Source of the DNA: Macrolepiota albuminosa
Lineage: Eukaryota > Basidiomycota > Agaricomycetes > Agaricales > Agaricaceae
Direction: 5' to 3'
NCBI GenBank assembly: GCA_027475525.1
Contig: JAMWFC010000106.1
Coordinates: 62,001 to 126,000, forward strand
Length of the DNA stretch: 64,000 nt
Both the position numbers and the translations under genes were made by a program. Every line of letters begins with the position of its first letter. The first letter of the stretch is position 1. The notes beneath the pieces are model-generated. The model made no database searches. It had not been told where the DNA came from and saw only the letters and a list, made by a program, of their open reading frames with translations. Of this stretch, positions 53,113 to 63,200 are shown piece after piece.

Positions 53113-54574
53113 CTACAAACCACCCCCACCAAGCATGTAATCCACCGCCGCATGTACATTCCCACCCGTCGCAAGCAGCGCCCGAATATTCTGTGATGCA
53201 TTCGTGAATCCCATATCATTCAATTGCTATAATCGTATCAACTCATTAGTATCCTCTTCCTAGAAAATAACCAGGGAAAATATCAAGACCCACCCCAAGC
53301 TGAACCTGAAACCTCTCCTCAGGCGGCCTGCTATCCGCCGGCTGCGCAGGGGCTGCTCCTGCCCCACCGTACCCACTCATCAACTGTTGCATCATGGCTG
53401 GATTCATCCCCCACGGGTTTACATTCGCTCCTGGCACTCCGTCAGCGCCCCCAACGCCAGCCGCACCCGTCGCAGGAAGTCCCCACATGAGCGGGTTGAA
53501 TGCGGGTGGCTGCGGAGCGGTGTTGACCCCAGCCCCGGTCGTGTTGCTAGTGGTGGTCGGGTTCGCACCGCCAGATCCGGGTACACCGGGGGCGGGAAAC
53601 CCGCCGCCGCCGCCTCCTCCCACACCGCCCCAGGGGGTTCCACCGGAATGCATGGTGGCAGACATTTGAATAAGTTGGCGGAGCTGATGGGGATCGGAAC
53701 TGTAATAAGGAGGTTAGCCTCAGCAATAGAGTCAAAGCGCCATATATAGGGTGTACAGAAAGATATCTTGGCACGATAAGGATGACTTACAGAATGCCTC
53801 TCATGATCGGGCTGTTGAACATAGCGCGCGCTTGTTGAGGGTCGGCTGCCAACTGGGGATTGCTCGCTATTATCTGCTCGATAACTTCTGGATTGGACAT
53901 CATGCTGGACATTTGCTGCATGAAGGTCGGATTGTCTACCATTCCTTGTAACTGCAAGTAGATACATCCATCAGCTTTCATGAATGAAGCATCCAGCAGG
54001 ATCAAGATGCACCATGTTTGGATCGTTGATATTCAGTCCTAGGTCAGAAAAGGGGTTGGCACCCGCCATAGCAGCCCAGCCGCGATGCGAATTCAACTGG
54101 GTTAATGGATCGCTCGGAAGCTGGCCAGTCTGCATGGTAGGTAGTTGTTGTCGTGGAGTAGCACCTCCAGCTGGTGTTGAGGTCGTTGCGGAGGACAAGG
54201 ATGATGATGACGACGCTGCACCCTTGACCATGTGAATGGTGTGACCTGACTGAATCTTGTATGTTGAAAGAGGGTCATCGTCCTGACAGTTTACAGTTGT
54301 ATGAGTGGATTCCTTTTCTAGACGACAAGAATGCACCTTTAACACCCGTCCAGAGTATATCAAGCGTTGTCTCGGGGCCTCCACATCCGACTTTGCAGCG
54401 ATCGCTTCCTTGAGCTCGCGCACACTCTTATCTGCCGTTGTAGTAATTTGTAGCTTCAACTCGCTCGGTCCTACAGGGGTAAAGAACTCAAATTAATTTT
54501 GAACGAATGCTGGGGAAAAATCAACTCATGCCCTTGATGTTTATCTGAAGCTCGGGAGCAGGTTTGTCTGACAT
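53113..54574 (-). CDS. DSK2: Ubiquilin/Dsk2-like UBL-UBA shuttle protein
   Basis: Exons on the minus strand: 54574-54532, 54470-54337, 54282-54013, 53951-53791, 53699-53294 and 53226-53113. They total 1,128 nt, 375 aa plus stop, close to yeast Dsk2 length. The N-terminal ubiquitin-like domain reads [60 protein letters not shown] and [10 protein letters not shown]. The middle has [20 protein letters not shown] and STI1-like repeats ([38 protein letters not shown]). A Gly/Pro-rich linker follows, then a C-terminal UBA ([30 protein letters not shown]). Family role: binds ubiquitinated proteins through the UBA and the proteasome through the UBL. The first intron appears to be GC-AG (donor GCATGAGT). 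The gene looks intact. Confidence 0.95.
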
Positions 54575-55762
54575 TCCGTGTAATGAGTGGATTCCAAGCT
54601 TATGAGTTAAGCCACGTAGTAGACCGTATGAAGAGGTTATGTCCTCGAAGCTCACAGGATAATAAAATGAGACACCACAGAAGAAGTTGTCGGTGATGGA
54701 TTACGCGGTCTGATCAGGGGTCCGCCCGGTCACGTGGTATCACCCGATGCGTTCGAAACCTTTCCTTGAAAACTTTCGAGCTCGCTCGTGTGGGGTATAA
54801 CGGCCTGTTCTTTGGTCTATGTAATGAAAGCGGATGACGCGTAACGTTTTCAATCAGACATAGACATACAAGCCAACCTGATCGATAAACAAGTGAAAAA
54901 GCTTTTCAGTGACAATTAATTTATTTTTCCCTTCTCCAACGGGAAGCAGCAATCAGCTACTATTTCCGATTGTCATTTCCTCCGTTCAGTATCCTTGAGA
55001 TCTCCGTGGCTCTAGGCAATCATGTAAGGAATCTGCAAATTCTCACAGGTCTTTCTCCACCGCGGGTCATTAATCGGTTCCCACTGAATTATTTTATTCA
55101 GGTATATCTATACTCCGAGCTGGTCCCAGCCAAACCACAAACACTGGAAAACTTGTCCTACTACAATGGGCTCTTGCGGTCTGGATGATTGTGCGGAGAT
55201 CATTTCGCCTCCGTGACCCGACTACTCAACGTGGAATTAAAATCCTTCATCAATCTGGCAACTTCCTGGTCTTTTATCCCCGATATGACAAACATCGTTA
55301 CTATACTGTGACCCGTTACGCAGAGTGGAGGAGGCTCTGGTGCTGCCAGTCATTTACATTGCGGGAACCCAACCGCTACATCTAGACCCCCGGTTGTCTT
55401 CGAACATAAAAAGAGAATTGTTTACGCGAATATCTCTGAGCACTGCCATACAAGATGTAAGGTTTCGACTTCGTCAGGTGTCCGGTAAGCGGAAGTGACA
55501 TTATCATTTTCGTTGTTGTGAGCATCTGGCATTTGTTGCCCACAGGGCGAAGTAAATCAAGATCGGCACGGCGGTCGCTGATGATTGGCAATAACAATGG
55601 AATTGCTGTCTGGTGATGAAAATTAAAATAACTGGGATCACATCACGCACGGGGCGGATACCGACCCAGACTGAATCTTGATGAGTACAAAGAACCTCAG
55701 GGAGTGAGTATAAATAGTGATGCGAGTGCAGGTCTAGAGAGACTACATTCGATATATCTCTA
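54575..55762. other. Intergenic region, no recognised gene
   Basis: It lies upstream of the ubiquilin-like gene and should hold its promoter. Open stretches at 54970-55188 and 55185-55385 on the plus strand have no recognisable features. Confidence 0.5.
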
Positions 55763-56310
55763 ATGTACTCTCGTCTCTTTGCATCGCCTGTCGTATGGCC
55801 GACCCTCAGTGCAATATTACCCCCGCGCAGTGTTGGCTTAGCAATCAGTATGATCATGGCATCATACATCATGAGGGCCCTCATTGACTACGCTAGACCA
55901 AAAGCAGTAGTTCTACGCGTCGCGAATAGTCTTCGTGAAGTTTCTTGCCGATTCTATGACATTGAACACACCTGTAATGCGGCTGATGTTCATAAGGTCA
56001 GATTGTCACTTAACAAGTGAGTACTAGGCGCTTTCCTCGACCACGAGATTCATATCCATCAAGTGTGAGACTTCGCATACTCGAATTTCGCCGAAACCCT
56101 CGAAGCATCAACTGCGTGGCAGGAATTCGGCCTTTTTCTTGCCGGTCATATCTTTCACGCTCGAGCGATCATGAGGGACATTCAATTGTTGGACACACAA
56201 ATCGAGGTGATATCTCTTCTTCATTTTCTCCCTGTTTACAATATTGAGCTACTAATCAGATGGCAATGATACGTGAGGAAATACGTCAAATTGGAGTGGA
56301 TTGGAGAGCA
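55763..56310 (+). CDS. Possible small spliced gene of unknown function
   Basis: The ATG at 55763 opens MYSRLFASPVVWPTLSAILP, with a hydrophobic segment SVGLAISMIMASYIMRALI. Then come LRVANSLREVSCRFYDIEHT and VRLSLNK, ending at a GTGAGT donor at 56018. A further exon reads FAETLEASTAWQEFGLFLAG then IFHARAIMRDIQLLDTQIE, followed by a possible GTGATATCTC..AATCAG intron (near 56206-56260) and MAMIREEIRQIGVDWRAR before a TAG near 56306. The reading is plausible as one small protein. The join between the first two parts is not certain and I do not recognise the family. Confidence 0.3.
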
Positions 56311-58200
56311 CGTTAGTTTTCCATGGCATTTAGTCCTGCTCATACAACAAGATTTTCGGTTCTTCGTTTTCACAAGTCAATTTAACCACACATGTATACT
56401 TGTAACACACATAGGTGGCTGGTCGTCATGTATAAAGCACACCTAGTTGCACAATTGATATAAATGTTCCACAGGAAGGAAGGATCAAGATATCGAAAGT
56501 TGACATTTCCCCCCAGGCTAGCCCGGATGGAAGATAGCGTGGCGTATATATGACTTGGTCATTTTGTGAAACAGTGAATCAAATTTGTGAATATATTCTG
56601 ACGACCATAAACACATAACAAAAAGTAGTGAAAAGTGGTGGATGAATCGACGATAGTGCGCAGGTAGTATTTTCCTCCATAAGGATGTCCAAGGAGCCTG
56701 TCATTTTTCTTTGTCTTAAGATCTTGAGCAATTCTTTGATCGAAATTTGATGCTCCATCGTTTCCGGCACGCCGGTAGAATTTGAGTGTGAACAAATACA
56801 GCTGAAAGCAGGGTTTGTGTCTGGACCACCCCGGTTGATCTCGGCCAATCAAAGGTAAAGAAGTCATTAGACATTCAACTAAGGCGCGCGGCATAGAGGA
56901 ATGTTTCCCAGAAGAAGTAAGCAATTAAGAACAGGGTTTCGGTAAGATTTATTGCACTTTTGCTCTTCAGCGACGTGATTTGATTTGCAGTTAGCTCTCT
57001 GATTGAGGCCGCACCCATGGAATTTCAAGAGCAATTATTCCAAAAGGCATTAGAGAACTTCCAGGGAGTCCAGTGTAGAAGGGCATAGAGGACAGATTAC
57101 TGAGAAGGGAGTAATGGATTACAAGGAAACGTGCTACGTTCACGGCCAGGTGACAAGGATAAGCAAACCGGAAGAGGAGAAACTGGAGAACGGAAGACTT
57201 ATTTTGACGTGTGAGAGGAGGGTGCATTGACATAACCATTCATCTCTTACAACTCTCGCGTTGCCGAGCTTGCCGCTGTATAGATCGTATGAGAAATCCA
57301 ACGTTTCGGTCCTTCAGTGTCGGACACATGGACCTTACTTCTCGCTTCTTCGGCTCCCATTCAGTCTGTAACGTTCTGTCTATTCCGTCTATTCTGACCC
57401 AGTCCCTTGTCGTAAGTTATCACTCATTCGCACCACATACCTGTCAATGCTGACGTCACCTAAGACAGGTCGGTATTTGCTTCTTGATGGGAGTTTAGGG
57501 AGGTTTTTTATGTCAAGAGTAATAGTACCTAACAGAGGAACCGCACCAGAGGTCATGCGTCTATTTACGAATATAGAACCACTTAGATCTGCGATACTGC
57601 ATGACCGGACCTCAATACCTCAATACCTCCTACGCACCTCCAAAGTATTCTGAGCTACGTGGAGTCGACCTCAAATTTGTAAAGTATTTTTTGATTGCTT
57701 GTGATCTCAAGATCAATGTTAAAAAGCATATAGTTGAGAGCTTTTTTGAGTGAGAACATCTTGATCAGGCTTTAAGTGCTTTTTCTAACTACATGCTGAT
57801 ACTTATACAGGCACTAAACTCTATCAAGCCATCTCGAATGTTTGGAATGTCTCATGAAGCTTGTGGAAACGAAGGCATCATCTTTGCCTACCACCACACG
57901 GCTACTTCGCCTGACCGTCATATCACTGCAAGAACACAGCACTGTCATGCAGGAAATGTCATAAATCAACGCATGCTCGAAACCAGAATTTGTTCTTCGC
58001 TACAAAAGAGGTAGCATGCTATCATCTATACTCGTCGATGTCTGCTGTTGGTGACGTCAAAAATCGTAATGAATGAGCGCTAGTTTATCGAATGTGCCTC
58101 TTTGTAAGCCGATTGACTATCCATAGATTATCCATGATGCATATGGATTAATGATCATATGAACACCACCTCGACTGTTGGTATGATATATTCCTTCTTT
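56311..58200. other. Intergenic region, no recognised gene
   Basis: Normal composition with short open stretches on both strands (56559-56924 minus, 57447-57653 plus, 57793-58014 plus). None shows domains or a plausible exon chain. Confidence 0.5.
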
Positions 58201-59600
58201 TCAAATTTTATGCCAGAGTCCTTTACTACTGCGTCCATTCGAGCTTTTGTACGCTCTGAGAAATTTCGCTACTCTCGCCAAGTGTTCTTGACGATAGCTC
58301 AAATAGTCGGGCCGGCATATCGGTCGATTGAATGGAATCAACGGATCCGCCTTCAAGTCATAGCAATGAAATACGGTAATTAAGCAGAGAGAAGCCTTTA
58401 TCATCTGTGAAAGTGGAGTTATGAGTGATGTGTGTCCTCCCGTCACGGCGAGAGTCAGTTCTGTGAGGGCAGGAACCTTGAAGATAGAGAGAATCTCGGG
58501 ATACAAGCTCTTTAAGTGAAGAGATTTGAGGTGCGGCAAATAACACCTTTGGATTTCCAGTTCGCCAACTGAATCCTCGCGGTCTATGAACTCGAGTTCC
58601 AAATGTCTCCACATTTTTGAAGTTCTGTAGTACGCTAAGCAGATCGATGAATTGGATTTTAGCGTCGACGGAGTTCAAGTTCTTGAGCTGGACATGTTTC
58701 AACAGTGTCCACGCTATTCCTAACTCATGAAGGACTATGCTTGCGTATTTTACAGATTCGAGTTTTGGTAAAATTGTAATCTCTGGGAGGTCAGAGGCTT
58801 TAGTGTCGTCAAAGCAGAGACTGAGATTTTCTAGGGAATCGCAACGCGATAGGCACTCTCGTAACATCTCGATCTCCGGAAATCCGATGTGGACGGATAA
58901 CAGCTGATGCCATGGGATGTCTTGGCACTGCAATAATGCATAGCACACGGAACTGGTTCCAGAACACATCTTGAGTGTCCGTAAGTTCCGCATAGAATTG
59001 AATACAGAGAGACCAGTTTCAGTTACGATAGTATTGAAAGTATCGGTCCAGTCAAAACCTTCGAGGGTAGATGGATGGAAATTGAATGAAAGTGTCTTCA
59101 GGCACAACATTTTCAGGGCCATGGAACAGAAATGGGATGATAGGCAAGTCAAACAGGTCCATGGTGAGTTCCTCCACATGGATGTCAATAGCCGGAAGAA
59201 AATGGTCCCAACCTACATTTATCTGTATCGGGAAACGTCTGCCATGATTAACCATTACACAGGTGATATAGCGTGCCACGTTCATTCTTTGCAGCAGTTT
59301 CAATAGCTTCCACGAGAGAAATGTCCCATCCAGGTCGAGACAGAACCTCTTCCAGAGCTTGTGGTTTCTAGTAGCTATTCTTGTCCACCGAACACAGAAG
59401 AGAGTTCACGGCATCCTATTCCTCGATGGAAGAATTTTAATAAAGTTTCGGCAACGGCGAATTCGAAAATAGTATCCAGCAGCTCGACAGGGATGGCAGT
59501 TATACCGGATGATGCTACACCAGGAACCCAGCTTATTCATTCCATAAAGGATAAACTCGGTAGTGACGGTGTCTTCACTTTGTTCAAGGTTAGACAGTGT
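58201..59600 (-). pseudogene. F-box/LRR-type protein gene, frame disrupted
   Basis: The minus strand carries an F-box-like start ITAIPVELLDTIFEFAVAET near 59500. Next come RNHKLWKRFCLDLDGTFLSW near 59360-59300, RFPIQINVGWDHFLPAIDIH, LTMDLFDLPIIPFLFHGP (to about 59110), and leucine-rich blocks. Examples are LKTLSFNFHPSTLEGFDWT, FNSMRNLRTLKMCSG, MLRECLSRCDSLENLSLCF, LLKHVQLKNLNSVDAKIQF and YLPHLKSLHLKSLYPEILSI. Agaricomycete F-box proteins of this style are substrate adaptors of SCF ubiquitin ligases. Frame changes near 59120 and 58610 and a stop near 59370 separate the pieces. Introns could explain one but not clearly all, so I call it a probable pseudogene. A misassembled or error-containing live gene is the alternative. 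Confidence 0.55.
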
Positions 59601-60058
59601 AAGCATCGAAGATACAAGAGGATCGACCTTAATTCTTACCTCAAATTGAAGTCGGATTGAAAAGATGTCGGCGCAAAGGTGTTGTGGCTTTCAACGAGAA
59701 TATCGGCGAGAAGACAATTTCTTTTAAGCGTTCACGTCTCCTGCATGCCCTGAATATGGACAATGGAGAGGAAGTTCTTTATCGCTTTGTTAAAGCAGCT
59801 TGTTATCGACCCTTGAGCACTCGCACTGTCCTTTGTCTATCTACTGTGTTTGTTTTGAAAACAGTAAGAGACCATAATTAGTGGTCCATGCAAAATTGTG
59901 ACGTGACATTAGGCCTAGACTATACCAGTGAGCATTGTTTGAAATTCTGTATGATGGACGTGAGACAGTAGGATAACCCTGTCAAATATTCAATTATAAA
60001 GTCAATACGGATGCCGCTCTTCGGCTAAGCCCGAGGCGATCGAGGTCGAAGGTTCCAG

Positions 60059-60062
<4 letters not shown>
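59601..60062. other. Gap between the F-box relic and the LINE, no recognised gene
   Basis: No coding or repeat feature was recognised. The right edge is the LINE poly(A) tract. Confidence 0.55.

Positions 60063-60100
<38 letters not shown>
60063..60100 (-). other. LINE poly(A) tail
   Basis: Thirty-eight consecutive T on the plus strand mark the 3' end of the minus-strand LINE. The length and purity of the run suggest a young insertion. Confidence 0.9.
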
Positions 60101-60101
<1 letters not shown>

Positions 60102-60269
60102 GAGTATCGAATACAGCGAAAGACCCAACGCCCTAGGCGTCTATCTATCGCCCGCATTGCTGCACACCTGGGATAGCAACCAGGTTCCAATCATGGGCAG
60201 CGTTATGTAGGTCTCCGCGAGGAAATGCTTTTACGCACTAGTGTGGGGCTACAGGCCCTAGGGTTCCAT

Positions 60270-63200
60270 CTACCCTACTCCGGCTCTCGAGTCCGGCCTA
60301 CTACCCACTAAAACCCCGCTGTTGAACACCCCTGTTGATGTTCGCCATCTTTCCATATCAACTATGCCAGTTCCGTCCCATGTATTTAGCACCTGGAGAA
60401 TCGGAATGGATTTCTTTCCCAGTTTACAATTTGTGAGCTTAAAGTCAAGCTCGGCTCTCTTGCTGATCGTTGAAGTCCATCTGTTGGCAATTTCTACCAT
60501 ACTGTGTGGGGTATCATTATTCCTGATCACCCTCTCGCAACGAAGAGTCCATATGAAATTAGCGGCTTCCGATACAATTATTCTATACAGGCGTGAGAGG
60601 TCATGTGCGGGCCGACCATCCACATCCCGGATGATTGTCAGCGCACTGCCCAAAATTGAGCCTACGCTTTGCTTGGGGAACTCGACATTCGTTCTTTCCT
60701 TCCACATACGCGTGACGGCTTCCCAAACCAGTGTTTGACCTGGACACACGCACTCAGTTAGTATGTGGCTCATTGTGTCCAGTTCACCATCATGTTTGCA
60801 CTTATGTCTTTCCCGTAGGGCTAGACTCATCTCAGGTTTGTCCCAATATGGGCCCACTTTGTAGGCATCGTGGGCGCACTTCCACAGGAAGATTCTTAGG
60901 GGTCTGGCGAAGTCCCTGCTCCGAAGGCTTGCCCAGATTTGTTTCGTGCTAGGTGACTTCCCATTCATTCTTTTTACACAGCTCGCTATGCTTTTCATTA
61001 CCTTCACGGTCCTCGGTCTGACAGGGGTGTCTTTATTCCTCATGATTGTCTTATACGCTAACGCTTGCGTCATTTCTGCTAGCTTCGCCCCTGTTAGGTG
61101 AAGGTCTGTCGGAATCGGAGGCAGAACCATCGGTCTTTCGTTTCTAAGGGCAACTTTTGCAAGGGAAATCGCTTCATTTTCTGTTGCAGAGATTTCGGTG
61201 TCTGCCAGGTCCACAAAGTAAATTGGGGATGTGTGCATCCTCAGCCTCCCTATCACTGTCATCAACAGGCCGGCATTTTTAGAGTTGATGAAGCCTGAGT
61301 CCTCAGCTTCGCTGAGACCGCTGGTGAGTGATGTTATGATTTCCTCAGATCTTGTGTTGATAACCAGGGGGCGCCTCAAACCTGCCTTAAGCGAGGCCAA
61401 TAGGACGGCCAATAGAGCGCTGCCACTTTTAGGTTCGTCCACATTACCTAGCCACATTTCGCTAGCGTTTAACTCGTTCATGTCTTCAAAGGACACTCCA
61501 GCGCTTATCCTGCATTCCCCTTGAGCTGCCCTAAACATCTTTGATTTGCCTCCGGTGAACGCAACAATGGGTAGGGGGTTTTCGTCATTCATTTCTGGGA
61601 GGTAGACTTTGTCGTACGAAGGCCCTGTTGTAAATATCCGGAACATGTCTGCCATGGTGCCCTCAGTTGTCAGGCGGGCATTGAACATGATTCCTGGCGG
61701 TTCTCCCTCATCTTCGGGGCTATTATCCCCATCGGCAGGTCTGTCCCCTGGCTGTTCAGCCCTTGGATCCCACTTAGTTGGGAGCGTGTCCAGCATCCTG
61801 CTTGTTCTTCTCACGCACGATGAGGGGTGTTGACATCCCACGGTGTTCTCCAGTAGATTACAGCTGGTACACTCACACTCATCGCTGTCCATATGGTTAT
61901 GGTCTGATAGGCTGTTTGCCAGTTCTACCGCGTCGCCGACATAGACAATCTCATGGTTCTTTTTCAGGCAATTAGCTACTCTCCCACCATTCATCCGCCT
62001 CAGGCTAGGGTCAGCAGCAAAATGGTACCATATAGGTATCTTATTCAGGATATCGCGGCTAAATGCGATACCTTCTGGGCGTACATTAAATTCTTTTGCC
62101 GTTTTGAACAGGTTCGTGATATCATGGCATATTTCCTTGCGTGTTGAAACAAGTGTTTTCCAGGACTGCAGAAACGGACTTATTCTGATACTGTCGTCAA
62201 TGTGTCCTTCACTCTTTGGGACATTCAAAGATATCAGTGCATCAGCCACATAGGCCCACAGGGGGCGGTCTGGTCCGAGATTCAGGTATGCTTTGAGCCA
62301 CATTATGTTGATTGCTTTGTTTCTGCTTTTAATGTCCACTAGGGCACGTCCTCCTTCGTCAAATGATTTAAACATTGTGCCCTCGTTTACTAGTGAGTTT
62401 TTGCCAGCCCACATGAACTTATTAGCTCTCTTTGACAGCAGGTTTTCTATGTGCGCAGGGATACCCTGCACCTGTGCAAGATACTGTGACATACCCGCAA
62501 CTATCATTTGGACAATTAGCCTCCTTCCTTCCATAGTAGGGTTACTCTTTTCCCACATTGCCAGGCTCTTATCTATCTTCTCCAGGACATTGGCCCAGGG
62601 GGCACTCATGTCTGTGTCGTTACCATACCATGCTCCCAAAATGCGGATTGAGGTTCCTTCCTCAACAATGTGTATATTGTCTGGGATCCTTGCGCCACCC
62701 GGCTTTGTTCTTCTTTCCCGTAATACCATGTTGCGGTACTCTGGTGTGCCAATTGGGATGATTTCAGTTTTTCCAGTGTTAAAGTTAGCCCTAGAGGCTA
62801 TGCACCAATCATCGAGAACCTTGTTAAGCTGATCTAGATCGTCGTCTTCGGATAAAAAGGTGGTAGTGTCATCAGCGAAAAGGCTCGCAATAAGTTTTTC
62901 CACTTGGCCTGGGATTTTGTAGCCATTTAGTTCCGATTTTCTCAAACTTGCTGCTAACGGTTCTATCGCCAGGTCAAATAGGAGGCATGATAGGGGGTCA
63001 CCTTGACGTACTCCACGAGTTACTTTCCATGGTGAGCTAAGAATGCCGTTTATCATTATTCGGGTAGTAGCTTTAGTATACAAGGCTTTTATAGTGTCGA
63101 TAAAGGATTTTGGTATGCCAAACTTATCGAGTGCACGCCATAAGTACCCATGGTCAATCTTATCGTACGCCTTCTCCTGGTCCAACGCTACTATTAGGCC

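Noticed and set aside
53387..53749. Open frames opposite the ubiquilin-like gene (53387-53749, 53394-53669)
   Set aside because: They arise from the Gly/Pro-rich linker of the minus-strand gene and have no independent support.
60002..60190. Small frame with a poly-lysine run at the LINE 3' end
   Set aside because: The lysines come from the poly(A) tail and the frame crosses the LINE boundary.
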